In this document: positions 22,986 to 37,006 of the stretch, piece after piece | How the letters are laid out: every line of letters begins with the position of its first letter | How positions within the stretch are numbered: the first letter of the stretch is position 1 | From: Canna indica | Lineage: Eukaryota; Streptophyta; Magnoliopsida; Zingiberales; Cannaceae | NCBI GenBank assembly: GCA_034359265.1 | Contig: CP136892.1 | Location: 83,940,001-84,004,000, forward strand | Reading direction: 5' to 3' | DNA: 64,000 nt | Program-made: the position numbers and the translations under genes | The notes under the pieces: model-generated | The model's input: the letters and a program-made list of their open reading frames with translations, nothing else | Told to the model about the DNA's origin: nothing | Databases searched by the model: none

Positions 22986-25900
22986 TTATTGGTATGAAGG
23001 CCGGAAAGCAGCCCTCCATGATTGATCATCATCTGGCGCAGCAGTATCCTTGCTCTCTTCTATAATCTCGGACTCATGTTGGTACAAAGGCTCCAATGCC
23101 GATTCAGGCAGTCGGCTCCCCGCAAGGAAATGCTTCATGGTGACCAACTCCATGGCATGCTTTCTCTTCTGCTTCTCCATCTGCTTCTTCATCTTCTCCA
23201 CCTCTTGTTGGACCCTCCGGTACTTCTCCTGTATCAATGAAATTTAATAGTTAGCAGATAAAAAACTTGATTCTTCCCTGCAGTCATAACTTATTTAGTA
23301 GATAAAGACCAACCTCCGATACAGAAGATGCTTCTTCTGCTTCACGTAACCGCACAAGAAGCTCTCCAGCTGCATGCACTGCTTCTGCAGTATCACGGAG
23401 CTGGATTCTTAGTTTCCTATTCTGCTCCTTGAGATAAGTCCTTTCTTTCTCTCTGTCAATTCTAAGGGTTGACAGCTCTGCAGAAAGAGCTGCAGCAAAA
23501 GCAGAGCCACGACCTTTGCGTCCTGCTTTCATTGCCGCCTTCTTCACTTCTGCAATGCCTTCCATGATCTTGCGGTGCTTTAGAAGCAACTCAGCATAGT
23601 TCTCCTGCAGCTCTGCATAGTGTTCAACAATCCTAGCGTGCCCAAGAATGGATCGCTGCAAGGCATCATTCAGCTCAGCAGTGCAGTTCTTTTCCATCTC
23701 AAGCTCGACCTCTTTCTTCTCAGCAAGCCTACGATTCTTGTCAAGATCAACTCTCATCTCTTCTGTAAGAGAAATCCACCTGCTCTCAGACTCTGTCCAT
23801 TTCTGTTTCTCCTTCTCATAATCCTCTCCGGCTATGCCTGAAGAAAAGGCTCCACCCGTCCGTATCTGGTCAAGAAGACAGTCATCTTCTGAAGCATGTT
23901 TTGCTGTCATCAGCTGTTCCTTTAAGCTTTGAATTTCCAATAGCTGCGTTTCCCTCTCATCATCGTTAAGTTGGTGGTTTTTCGAGAGCTTCTGCAAGAT
24001 TAGTAAAATCCTTAAAGCAATCGTCACGATTTAAATAAGAAGAACAAACTAATTGGACACTAACCATGCAGTTCTCTTCATCCTGCTTCTGTTGGTCAAC
24101 CTGCAATTGTTTAAGCAGTTAATCAATAGTAACTGATTGCTAAAATAATTCCATGTACTAAGATATTTTCATCCAAACATGACATACAATGCAACTCAGA
24201 TGCTTGATCGTAGCTGCCTGCTCCGCACATAGAGCTTCAAGTTCCTTCTCCCTCTTTGAAGGCCCATTTATATCCTGGTTTAGAATAAAAATACTTAGTT
24301 TGAATAGACTACAAAGTAGAATTCTGTAACAAAAGATGTTACTTACCTCACCAACTGGCACAATTTGCATATCGGATTTGTTATGGACTTCCTCGCTTCC
24401 ATCATCTATAACATTCTTGCAAGATGAACAAAGGAGAGGAGTAATTCCACCAACATCCTTTGTCTTAGTTAATATAGTTGTTAAGTGTTCAAATGAAAGG
24501 CCGATAAACGAGTTTCTTGCAGATGGATTCCTCTCGTGATAATCTATAATCTGCAAACCTCTATGTAGACTGGCAGCCAAGGAATCAGTTGGGCTAGGCT
24601 TGCTTGACTGCAAGGAGGATCTGATAAGTTCAGGTAATTTTTTAACTGATTCCAAATGTAAATTAGGCCTAGGACTCTCAGATGCAATAAAACTTTTATT
24701 CAAGGCATTGCCAAGTTTAGGAGATGAGCACATAATAGGATCTTGAAGCACTGGGCCTTGACCACAGGTTATGGAGAGGCCAGCTTTTCTCACGGAATCT
24801 TTGCATGAATTCTCATTCTTAGGAGTGGAAGCACACTCTGCGCCCTCTACTATTTCTGATATTTCTGAATTAGTTTTCTGAAGTCTAATCTGCCCATTTA
24901 ACGAGCCAATATTAACTTTATTGTCAGAATCCATAGCTGAGTCCATTTGACTATCTTGATCTGCATTTGGACCTTCAGCATGCGCAATGCTCACTATCTC
25001 CTGTCTCTCTAAACTATCCTTTGATTTGTCTTCCAAAGAAGAATTCAGGTTGTCCAATTGAACACACAGATTACTGACATCTTCTTCATCAACATCCATT
25101 TCTTCATCCGAGTCCAGATCAATACGAGGTAAAAGTAGAGAACGGTTTAGGCTAACTCTTAAATGATTCAAGCTCTGACGGCCAATCCTCCCTTTAAAAC
25201 GTCCATCTGTGGTAACATCCAACTTAGCTCTCATAAGCTCCTCCTGTAAACCGGAAAAACTAGATAATGCTACAGCTACTCCCCAATGGTGCACTCTAAT
25301 TGAATGTTTACATGCTGAAGAAAAATAAATGTGTACCTTTAATTGTCGAATCTGATCACTCAAACCGTTAACGTCATCTTCACTTATTTCGTTTATCACT
25401 GCTTTGTTTTGCATTTGTTTTGCTCGTTCTCCAAATCTAAGTGTACTCAATGTACCAATTCGAGAACTGTATTTATTATAATGTTAGTTCATGTAAGAAT
25501 AATAAATATATTTTGGAATTGACTTGGCCTCATAATGTACCTTTCATATGGAGAAATTGCACAAATAACTGCAACTTTCGCATTACCACCAAGAGTCTCC
25601 TGCAGCAGATGAGTCAAACAAGAATCTGTGTACGGGATCTTCTTATCTCCGGCAGAACATTTGGTTTCTCCAATAATGTTTACTATTTTTCTGCAAATAC
25701 CCAAGTAGATAGTAATATCAAAGAAGCCCAAGAGAGGATTGACACTTGTGCAAACAGAAAAAGAAACTGAAGAAAGCCGAATTGTTGCAATTACCATATA
25801 CCTAACAATGCTCAGGCAAAAGAAACTGATGTGTAATCAGTGAAAAGAACCCTTTTCCAGTGCAATGCGATTGAAATAGAATGAATTAATAGTTATGAAC

Positions 25901-28520
25901 AAAGGGTTCATGAAATTTAACACAAATTGTGAGAATTATTGACATATATTTTGACCAGCCAAGCAAGGCTTTGTTCTTCAAGAGTTGAATTCAAATAATG
26001 CAAAAACCTTAATCAATATGCCTTACCTTACTACAAAAAGAATTATAGCTTTAATCATTCTCTTCTAAATTTATGGCATAAATAACAAGTTGCTGTTCTG
26101 ATTCAGCAATCCAATTAGGACTTATCAAATACCGATCCTGAAATCGAGCATGAGATTTCGATCTTGATATTGATAAAACTAATTTGATCATAACAAGTGA
26201 TTTTGTGTCAAAGCTATCTTTTGCAACTTTGGAATAATGAGCATTGTCGTTATTATAGCGGTAGATCACCTAAGGCCGACGGAATGATCTAACAACTCTT
26301 TATTGGAAACAGCAATAGCCATTTAATAAAGCATCTTATGAATAAACCACAACATTAAACATGACATGGAAATCAGTAAACTGATATGCAGGTAGAACGA
26401 AGTGGCATAAATAATAATAAGATACTGAAGCATAAAACAAATTGGTGAGATAGTAATATGTCCTGGAGAGTGCCGGGTCCAATATCTCACCCAAGCTTTG
26501 AAAGAGATTTCTTAATATGTCTTTGTTCCCTGACGCATTTTTTTCCAACAGCATCAATTATGCCATCATCTGATCCAGCAAGATCAGCAAGGATGATTTT
26601 GCTAGTCTTTGAACTGCTAAAACATTTTGATGCTGAAAGCTGCAAGTACAAAAACCAAGGAGGTGAAAAGGGCATAACAACAATTACCCAAAGTTCTCTT
26701 AAAAGGACAAACTTTACCTTGCTCCAGGATTCAACTATGCAAGTGAAGACTACATGAGAACGTGAACTCTTGCAGTTCATACTCGTCGCACCTACTTTTC
26801 TGTTTGCTAGTCCCTGAAATATCCATATTTAGCAACAATGAAGTTCAAGATAAATAAATAAAATACTATATAATTCTTTATGAATAGAATATAGAATTGC
26901 AACTTGATTCCAAAAATTAGAATAAACAATTATTCTGTCATAAACAATTGTGAAACAATCATGTGAACATTCGTATGAGAACCAAACAAAATATACAACA
27001 AATCATTACCTTCACCAGAAGTTGGGTAACATCGTCAACCGTAGTGAAATACTCGTCAGTCAAGTTCTCAACATGGGAACCATTCTTAGTGTCCTCTCTT
27101 ATCTGACAAGGAGAGAAATGTGTCACATGACAGTTCGTTTTGACGAAACCTGGCAAAATACAGAGCAATAAGAAAATATGCAAGTATGCGGGGCTGGTTT
27201 ACCTGAAGGTTTCTCTGAGTTGGATCTAGCAAGTCGTTTATCTGATCATTGTATATCTGCGGAAATCATTGCAACGCAAAAAAGAAGGTAAGAATATATG
27301 CACTGGAGATAATGACTAAACTTTCTTAGCCGATCAAGCTCACCTCAAGGAATGAACAGCGACATTGGTAGTTTATTTGTTTCTCTTCTAAACCCTCTTG
27401 CCTCTGATGACAAAATGAATAATCATATTGCCCAATTCATTAATCAATAAAGAAAAAGCAACCGTCTAGCAGTTGAATCAAGCAGAAAATAACACAACCT
27501 ACTTTATTGATCTCGGAGAATAGCATCTTGAAGATCCGAGGTGCAATTCCCTGTTCACTGTCTACGGAATCGCTATTGACCATGGCCCCTGCAGGACCCC
27601 AGATCGTGTATGTTTTTCCGCTCCCTGTCTGGTAAATATACAAGAAAAAAATCCATTCAGATATATCATTCAATCGTGAATGACAACATGACCTGTAAAT
27701 CATCAAGTACCTGTCCATATGAGAGTATAGAGGTGTTGAAGCCTTCCAAAGAATAGTTAACCAAAGGAATCCCAACCGTCTTGAACAAATCTTCCTGAGA
27801 AACATAAAGAAGAAAATTCAAGATAACCTACCTTCCTAATTTAGTTTATTAATTACAAACATCGTCATCCAAGTTCAATGAAACGGTAGCTACGTACCTG
27901 GGTGGACTCTGGGCCAAGAACAGCATGAAAATTAAAAGCGCGATCTCCAACTGATAAAGAATCGGACGAGATCTTGCGAACAACCCCTTCATTTGCTGGA
28001 TTCTGACCATTTCCTGGCTTTACTCGGACCACCACCTAGAGATAGTAGAATTCTAGCTCAGATGCTTTTAGCTTCACAAAGTTAAAGGTCAAAAGGTAGC
28101 AAGAAAGGATTTCTTGGAATAACTTGCTCCTGAGCAAGTTAACTGATCCTTTTAACATGAAAAGTACTAGGCAAAGATTGAGACAGAATCCATTTTGTTT
28201 AATGGAGACAATACCTTGACGGATGGCTCGGAATGCTCGAGAGATCTATCAGCTCCTGACATAGACTCGTCGACTGGTGCTGATAGCTGCTCCCGAAGGA
28301 GGCCATTAGCCTTGCGGGTCGACGCCTTGGGAGAGAAGGGAAGAGAAGGTGAAGTCGGAGGGGCGATCTGCTCGTTGGGATTCGCGTTCTCCCTCCCGGA
28401 TCTTGAAGCCAGAGGAGAAGCCTTCCAGCGCCCGCCGGCGGCGGAGGGAGACCGGGAGATCAACGGGGAGAGGATGGATCGGGCGGAAGCCTTCGGGGAC
28501 TGGATTCGCAAGGTTTCCAT
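22986..28520 (-). CDS. KIN12F: Kinesin of the KIN-12 family (KIN-12F-like)
   Basis: Sixteen exons (minus): 28215-28520, 27898-28035, 27711-27794, 27503-27628, 27344-27403, 27203-27256, 27010-27102, 26718-26813, 26491-26639, 25541-25690, 25337-25466, 24347-25243, 24188-24274, 24065-24100, 23314-23991, 22986-23228; 1108 aa, in frame. ATG 28520 is the first ATG in frame. A Ser/Pro-rich head (1-100) is followed by the motor domain (about 100-400): ATP loop GQTGSGKT (175-182), switch I NCKSSRSH (300-307), switch II DLAGSD (338-343; most kinesins have DLAGSE). The tail has an acidic linker and a long coiled coil ([27 protein letters not shown]) ending FRPSYQ. KIN-12 motors act at the phragmoplast or division site. 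Length and tail ([20 protein letters not shown]) fit KIN-12F better than the very long POK type; KIN-12E is the alternative. Confidence 0.9.
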
Positions 28521-29901
28521 TGCTCGATCTGCTTCGCTTCTCACGAGAAGTGGCAAGCAAGAATGGAGATGAGGAAGAGGAGGAAGGAGTGCCGGAGTGG
28601 AGCGTCTCAGCGCGATTCAAAATTTGAGGGTGGGAAGAATATGGTGGTCCGCCCGATTACATATAAGAGCGAAGAAATGACCCACTCGCAGAGCGCCACG
28701 TATAAAGCCACCGGCAAAGAGCCGTTAGGGGCTCAGCGCGGGGCGAGAGCTGTGTCTTAAAAAATAAAAAATCACGTATTTTATTCGCATCTTCCGCTGC
28801 GGTGACGCCAGATAGAATTTTGAACTTTGTAACAGTGGCGGAGCATATAATGATAACGGAAGTTTAAACCAGGAATGCGGGCTGTAACAGCCCATGCATA
28901 ACGAAAATCGTGGCAGATATAGTGTTGTTATGTCGTCTGCCGCGTCACTCAGAGAGTCAGAGTTCACAGGTGATAACGGGTTGATTTCAATTAGGTGCTC
29001 GGATTCGGGTTTGTTAAATGGATCATAGAAATCTTAAATTGTTAATGGAGTTTGAAACGTTATATTAAGAAAATGTGCTCGAGTCAAGTTCAAATTTAAT
29101 TCGGATTTTGATAAAATTCATCAATACCCGATTCCTTATCTTCAATTTAATATAATTCATCAATAAACGTTATATTATTTGCGGAAAAATATAATTTTAG
29201 TTGGATTCAGTCCAGTGCAGGTAGAAAATAGTTAAATTCAATATTTTAAGTGTTTTCAATCTTTTCTCTTAACTTTTATTATTATATTTTTTTAGTAAAT
29301 CATCTGCGCCTTATTAAATATTAACTTGTTTTTATTTAGTATATTGAATTAAAGTTACGTAAGATTATCATTATTTTTTTTATTAATATATTATGCTTTT
29401 TACATCTAAATGTTTTTATCATGTTTATTTATTTGTATATATTAATATATAATTAAATTTATAATAGTAATGATATTAAATTATTTTTAAAATAACTATT
29501 TGTGTAGCAAAGCACGAGTATTTTTTATATTCAGTCAAAGCATCATTTGATTTAATTTTTACCAATTTTGTTTCCAAACATTTTATTAAAGAATATTAAA
29601 ACATTTATATGATTTAATCGTGGAAATTAAAAACATTTTACAGGATTAACCGGAATATCATTATAAAGGTGAAACTTCTTCGTTTAATATATCGGATTAG
29701 TGCATACTACCTATATCACTTGTTACATTGAAAAATGTTTTTTTTTAATTACATTGAAAAAATGTTTTTCTTTACCGGGTATTGTCAATAATTTTGGTCC
29801 TATCAAAAATTCAGGCTGATTTCAAAGTATCCATATAATGGAAAATCTTTGAGATCAAAGTGTGCTATATTTAAGAAATTCTTAAATACAACATATTTTC
29901 T
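28521..29901. other. Kinesin 5' flank and AT-rich spacer
   Basis: The first ~250 bases are GC-rich and should hold the kinesin leader and promoter (minus strand). The rest is AT-rich and featureless up to the target duplication of the next transposon. Confidence 0.4.
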
Positions 29902-29910
29902 TTTTCTTTT

Positions 29911-31183
29911 CAGCGATTTTTCCGAATCTAACTTTGGGTATGAACATTAAATATTCATAATACTCATTTTAACACAACAAAAGTCTCTAACATAGTAGAA
30001 ACTTTATAAAAAATTGAAATATATATATTAAAAATAATTTTAATTTGTGGTTTTTTATGATAGAAAAAAATATTAGAGTCTAAAAAATATGTTCGAGTAA
30101 ATTCTCTAATGCATCAAATGCTTTTGCATAAAGTATATAAAAGTAAATTAAAATTAAAAAAATATTTTGATGCAATTTTTTTTAACACTAGTTAGTATCA
30201 TAAAAAAAAAATTATTTCATGAATATATATTTTTTGTTATAAAGATATTATAGACTACATTAGATATTTTTGCCCAATGTCTAAAAAATTATATTTATAT
30301 AAAAAATAATGAAATATTTTGTCTAAAATATTTTTTGTAGACTCTAGCACATCTTTTGTATCATATATATTTATTATTATATAAAATTATTATAGACAAA
30401 AGTCTTTAAGGCAAACTAAGAGACTTTTTTGTCCAAAGACTATCGTAATTTTATAATTCTAAAAAAACTTAAGTTTAATTATGAAATATATATTTTATAA
30501 TATATAAAGAGGTACTGGGATCTAAAAAAATATTTTATACTAAAATATTTCACTATTTTTTATCTAAATATAATTTTATAAACTTTGGGCAAAAGTCTCT
30601 AATGCGTTAGAGACTTTTGTCCAATGTCTATAATAATTTCATAACTAAAAAAAAATTATGAATTAAATTTTTTATATATCATATATATGTTTATTATGAA
30701 TTTATTTTTTATAATTATAAAATTATTATAGACAAAAATCTCTAACACATTAGAGTTAGAGATTTTTGTCTAAAGAATATTATAATTTATCATTCTAAAA
30801 AATTTAATTTTAATTTTATAAAATATATTTTTTATAATATAAACAGAGATATTATGATCTAAATAATTTTACGATTTTTAATTTAAATTTAATGTTATAG
30901 ACTTTATGCAAAATTATCTAATGCATTAGAGAGTTCGATCGAAAATATTTTTTAAACTTTAGCATCTCTTTTTTATCCCTTAAAAATATTTTCGTAAAAT
31001 AAAATTATTTTTTAAATTATATATATATACGACAAAAATCTTTAACGCGTTAGAGACTTTAGAGACTTTTGCCGAGGGTAAAATAAATATTATGAATATT
31101 ACATTCTCAATTTAAGAATTTTCAAGTCAAATTTCGGATCTAAAAATTTTCACTCCTCAAAATTCAATTTTGAGAAATTGCTA
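29911..31183. mobile_element. Mutator-like non-autonomous element, copy A, with internal palindromes
   Basis: A 1273-base element starting CAGCGATTTTTCC and ending GAGAAATTGCTA (complement TAGCAATTTCTC), flanked by the perfect 9-base duplication TTTTCTTTT (29902-29910, 31184-31192). No coding capacity. Inside it are at least four short palindromes of the form GCAAAAGTCTCTAA...TTAGAGACTTTTGC, near 30392-30432, 30587-30622, 30732-30770 and 31030-31072, separated by AT-rich sequence. The same family occurs at 45820-46886. Confidence 0.75.
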
Positions 31184-31192
31184 TTTTCTTTT

Positions 31193-33110
31193 TATAATCT
31201 CTTGTTTCGTGCCCATCCTTATATATTGGAAGCCGGACGTATCCACGTTAATTGCTCTCCTCCCTCGTCAGTTATTACAACTCAAACAAAATATTCCAAT
31301 TAAACATAGACTTAATACATAACGAAATAACATGAATGATAATGATCTTAGACTCAACTGGCTTGATCAACCGCATTAGTGGCTCATATGCAACAGTGGT
31401 TGATCCAAGGTGAAACCCAGGTTATTTTCTTTTCAATGATTCTAGCGTAGGAAGTTTGCTTGCCATCTTTTTTTTTTTCAATCAATTTTATTGCTAAACC
31501 TCGAGAGGAAAAAAAGTACTGAAACATAAAAAATGATCAACCGAGCCCTCTCAAACAATCTCAATAAAAATGTCATGAAAGGCTACAAGAAATTGCAGGT
31601 ATTGCATGATTTTTTCTACATGCCTGATCCAACTGCCAAAATTTGTCTACCAGCTAACAGCTCACAGAATACAATTAGTACCCTTCCATGTGGAGAATAT
31701 TATATCTACCTCAGTTTATATGAAAGATACAGGTTTCACAGTTGCTTGTGCTTTCCTCTGTTCCAGTTCATTCAATAGTGGGTGGAATAATTTAATATGC
31801 CATCCTTATTTGCTGTTTGTAAGCATTTTTGAACTCAAACATTATTCTTTCCAATTACTTGTGATGGTAAAATTACGTCCTTAGGTTTAGTGAACTCAAT
31901 TTTTGAATTTGCATAAATCCACCGGGAACAAAGATACAAAACAAGCCATTTTGTATCTTTCAGTTCTCTGGAGAACTATGCACAATTCTCCTGCTTTAAT
32001 CGCTGTTACAACCATGAAGTTTCCTAAAAGGATAATATGCACATTGGATTGATGTAAATAATGTGGTATATACAAAAATAAAAAATGAAATAAAAGAAGT
32101 GGCACAAAGTTTATACCAAATCCTTGAGCATCCTTTTATCGGATCTACAAAAGAAGCATAATTACTAAAAGCTAATGAAAAGTGAACCAAAAAAGTTCCT
32201 TCAACTGACCAGTCCTTTAACTCCAACCAAAATAGTACTACTCCAAAAGGTTTGATTTTATTATTATAAGAAGAATACCTGGGACATTAATGGTTTTAAT
32301 GGTAAAGAAGCACATAAACATGAATAAATTTGGTAAAAAAAAAAAGAAACAAGCATAAATGTCGTGAAGCCCTTTTTTGATTGTATGATCTTCAAGGAAT
32401 CCACTTTGACAACCAAAAAGAAAATCAAAAGAAGAGATGCCTAACTTTAGGAGTGCAAAAGAGAGAACCCAATACAATCATAAAACTTAACCCCCATATA
32501 TGGTATTCGAAGGCAATTCCCACACTCTTCAGTCAAAAGCCGTGTTCCAACCATGTGGTTCTCCAAAAACAGAACAAAAAGCAAAAGAAGTTGCGTCAAA
32601 TAAATGCATAACACCAAAGGAATCACTTTTGAAATGAATCACAATATATAACAGTCATTTGTGAACAGAAGTGCCCTGTAAGTTTCAAGCTAACAAAACA
32701 AGCAAATCTCTTACATCTGATGCAACAAATAAAATAAAATAAAAAAGAAAAGAAAAGAAGATTAAAGTACCTGACAATTAATAATCAACATTTTTGTCAG
32801 GTATTAAAACAAACTTCCGGTGTGTCCTTCTTTGGAAGTGTTACTAGGTCTAATTGCAACATCAGGTTGCATAAATCTGAAAGATTCTGAATGAATCCCG
32901 CAAAAGATTACATCTCAATCAATCCGAAGAAACAAAACCTAAATGACAGTGGAACAGAACTTGAACACCAAATCTTGACAGTAACCTTTATTTTGAATGT
33001 TCTGAATAAAAATAGCTAACCCACATAATTTATATGTAAAACTCAGTCATGCATCTGACTTGCAAGATTGTCCACCCATGAGTGTCTTTAGATCTCAGGA
33101 TAATATCACC
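31193..33110. other. Spacer and 3' UTR of the hnRNP gene
   Basis: The right part (roughly 32800-33110) should be the 3' UTR of the minus-strand hnRNP gene. The remainder has short open stretches without recognisable domains and no delimited repeat. Confidence 0.4.
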
Positions 33111-36100
33111 TTACGTAGCAATTCCTGAAATAGAAAATTAAATTTGTTGAAACAAAACATTCACGAGGTGAAATGTTCTCAATGTGCAAAAATAAGAAAT
33201 AAAAATGACTAAGTACATGTTTATCTGAATAAAGATCATTCAGAAAATATTTCAGCTCTCTGTCATGATGACCTCTTCAATCATAAGATGGTTATATTTC
33301 TTAGGAAGTGCAGTTTCACCTAACTAATTCAGGTTTGACTACATAGCAAGCACCACTGAATCATAAAATGAAAATATTGCAACTATAATTTACTGGTTTT
33401 TGAATAGTGAACTTTTTTAAAGCAAGCTTAAGTTGATGGATCTAGATCATGATGATTAACTTTCCAAGGAGAACAAAATCCTCCCACCAATGAAGACAAG
33501 TTACAATCTAATGCACAAGCTACATGTAATAAGAGGCTACACTTGTCTTAGAAGAATGTTCATCCAGCATTATTTTTAAGAACATCTTTGTGATGTATCA
33601 AAACATACTAGCAACAAGGCTGCATACCAATATGAATCATTAGAGTTCATAGTTAAAAGATATTCCATTACATTTAAACCAGTCAGAGACATAGCTACGG
33701 AGTTTGAGAAAATAAACAAACTCTGAAGCAGGGTGAAGTACTAGGGAACTTATGCTACAAATTACAAGTACAAGTGATCTGGACTCTGGAGGACCCAGAT
33801 AGAGCAAAGGGCTCCTGTGCTATAACAAAACAAAAGGGAGCAAGAGAACTGCTACCTACTTCATTGGACTGATAGTTTTGTTAAGATGCCCTACTTGATT
33901 ACTTCCTGTGACTCATGTCTCCAGATATAGATAAGCTCTTGGGTTGCGGAGAGATGCCAAATAGAAAACAAACCAATATCCCTACTATGGGATTGAAAGC
34001 TACTAAAACCAACTTTTTTATTGGAACCTAGAGTTTGTGCATTAAGCAGTTTATGATTTCATAGTTTTAAGAATCTGGTTCATGAAACTAACAAGAGGTG
34101 ACAACATATAAAAAGCATGCTAGCCACAAGATCACACACCAATATTTATATGAGTCATGGATATAGATATGAAGTTTGAGAAAATAAACAAAGTTGGTAG
34201 TAGGGTGAAGAACAAACTATTTCAAGCTTAGACAAACTCCATTACTCTAAATATTGGAACTCAATCAAATAGAAATTTTTTTAGTGAACTAGCCATGCAT
34301 CGAAAATATTGTATACCAAGCATTATGGTATGTACTGAATTAGATGTCATGTGTTCTTCCTATCTTCAGAATTCAAGAAGCAAGGAGTCTAAAATATTCC
34401 TTATTTACTGCTGAGTTTAACAAAGATAGAACTTCACACTGCAATTGAAGCAAACTGAGAATCTTGAACCATTAGAAATTTCAAAAAAGATAATCATTGA
34501 AGTCTACATTAAGTGTGGTCAGCAGGGTTAAAAAAAACACAATACACAATCATAGATGAGCTTTTCCATGATTCTAATATTTGAGTGCATGCAAGTACTT
34601 TGACTTACATGCAGAACAATGCTCCTTATGCTCCAGTGGATACAAGGCCAAGCACCCCAGATGCAAATAAAAGGAGAGAAAGGCTAAAAAAGTCAAAGTG
34701 GAACCCATAACAACAGAATAGATGCTCAGGACCATATGTAGTTGCAAGGGATTTTTTTCCCATTGTTATGCACGATCAGCATAGAACATTCTTTCACAGA
34801 TCATGGTGTGATTTCTATATTTATCTTCTGCCTTAAAATCAAAGGTCTAATTTATCTTCTAAAACTTTGGGGCTTCAGTTGCGTCAATGAATCAGTTAAG
34901 GATGTAGCTATACATATCTTATGCTGAATTTGTTTGTAGTTAGTGGTTCCTAAAGTTCAGTGGTTTCTATGGACAATGTGGCTAATGAGAAGTTAATGGA
35001 TTTGAATTTTGAATGTGTCTATGACACCAAGAAATGGTTAAATATTTCACCAACAACTCTTTAATATATAGAAAATAACAAAGGTATGCAAATTGAGATG
35101 TGGTAAGGACTAGAAGCAACATTTACAAATATCAAAGTAAAGAGAAAGATTATGTACTCTATGCATGGAATTCCATAAAAAGGATCGACCTAAAAGTTGA
35201 AAAACTATTAGCTGATTACAACATGTAGTTGGCTTTATGGAAATGATTATGAAAGTATTAGTCCATAGTGGCATCTAAAAATAGCCTAATCATATTTCAT
35301 AGTTATCCTCATGCTCGTGCTTTATTTTTGTATCTTCAAAAGTTCAAAGAAAGCATATGTAAAAGCACAATGGTTAAAGAACCACTTACCTCTATTTGGT
35401 TGTCTGTTGGTAACATTGTAATCACCCACATAACCTGCAGAACCCTTGCCTATGATGTCTGAAGGTACATTGTCAAGTGCATAACCAAATGAGCCACTAC
35501 CTCCAAGTTCAGAAGATGATGATCGCCATGTAGGGTCTCCATAAACTGAATTGCCATATAATTCTGCATAGGACCCTTCAAGTCCACCACCTGATCCACT
35601 GAGGGAAGTTTTCACTGCAGTAGGACCATTGCTCCTTCCAAAACCAGCACCACCTAAATCAAAGTTATTGTCGCCTCCCCTATAGCTGAGATTCCCACTA
35701 GCATATCCAGAAGTTCCTCCCCCAACCTGAGTTGAGATAGGAGCAGCACTACCCCAGTTTAGAGAGTTGTTGCCAAAGCCACCAAGATTTGCACTGCCAG
35801 AGGCCAAATAGGCATTTGAACTTGCAGAATTTGCAGTATAGTTTAGATTTCCACTACCCCATCCATTACGAGCCATTGAGCTAAAAACTGAACTATTATT
35901 TGCACTACCAGCACCGTAACCAATAGGACTATTGTACCTAGTGGAGTTCCCACTGTAATATGGGCTTAAACCCCGTCCATACCCGATATTGTTGTTAAAA
36001 TTTGAATTCCCTCCGAAGCTTGGAATCAAACTAGGTTCAAAATTCATCCCCATTCCAAAACCTGGACTGAATGATGGAAAGCCATTCCTTGCACTACTAG

Positions 36101-37006
36101 GAGGTCCTAATCTACTATCCATTCTCATTCCATAGCCACCAATTGAGCTTGGACTGTAACCCTGAGTATACCCATTAAGAAAGTTGTTAGACCTATTTAG
36201 ACCACAGTTATATCCCCCAATAGGAGAGCGCACATTAGGCCCTGGAGAAAGTTCTTTGGGAACCGCCCTCTTGACCTCAACAGTCTTACCATTCAGCTCA
36301 TGAAAGGTTTTAAATAGAACCTTATCCACAGCATCCTCTGAGTCATAGGTGATAAAACCAAATCCTCTTGGCCTCTGGGTGTTGTGATCATACATCACCA
36401 CCACATCAGTGATTGTCCCAAACTGATCAAAGTACTTCTTGAAATCGGTCTCTGTTATGCTAGAAGGCAGGCCACCAACAAATATCTTCTTGGTCCGACC
36501 AGGACCAGGAGAGCCATGGACACTGCTATTGTTTCTATTAAGTATCTGCTGGTCATCCCTAGGAACAGCTTTCTTTGCCTCAACCTGAGAAATTGATCAA
36601 CAATTTAGCAGGTTCACAAATAAATTACTGCTCAGATGAGAATTCTATGAAACTAAGACCAACATAAAGTAGCCAAAATCTAGATTTATATGTTAAAATT
36701 AGCAATGTCTGAAGCACATATATTTACAGAGACGTTTTGTGTACATTCTATCAAACAAAAAGAAAGAGATGGATCGGTAGTTACCATTCGACTATCAATA
36801 ACATGTTTTTCCATAACAACTCGCTCTGCAACAACTGGGTCTGCAAACACAATGAATCCGAAACCTCGAGCACGGCCAGTGTTCCGGTCCTTCATGATCA
36901 CGGCCTCCACCACCTCCCCAAACTTACTGAAATAGTCCCGCAGGCTGTCCTCATTGGTGTCCCAGGAAATCCCACCAATGAACAGCTTCCCAAGATCCGA
37001 CTGCAT
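33111..37006 (-). CDS. hnRNP A/B-type RNA-binding protein with two RRMs
   Basis: Three coding exons (minus): 36785-37006, 35390-36584 and a last exon with only 14 coding bases, 33111-33124, after a 2265-base intron; 476 aa. RRM1 (residues ~6-77) has RNP2 LFIGGI and RNP1 RGFGFIVF. RRM2 (~107-185) has IFVGGL and RGFGFITY. The remaining ~290 residues are rich in Gly, Ser, Asn and Tyr (YGMRMDSRLGPPS, GGDNNFDLGGAGFG), a low-complexity tail. The small exon completes NRGIAT-stop, like related plant hnRNP 1 proteins (the Arabidopsis RBGD/At4g14300 group). Such proteins bind pre-mRNA and mRNA in nucleus and cytoplasm and take part in splicing, transport and stress responses. A good donor at 37496 and acceptor at 37015 mark an intron in the 5' UTR. 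Confidence 0.9.

Noticed and set aside
29911..31183. CRISPR-like array of repeated palindromes
   Set aside because: Repeats are imperfect, spacing is irregular, and the whole set sits between transposon inverted repeats in a plant nuclear genome.
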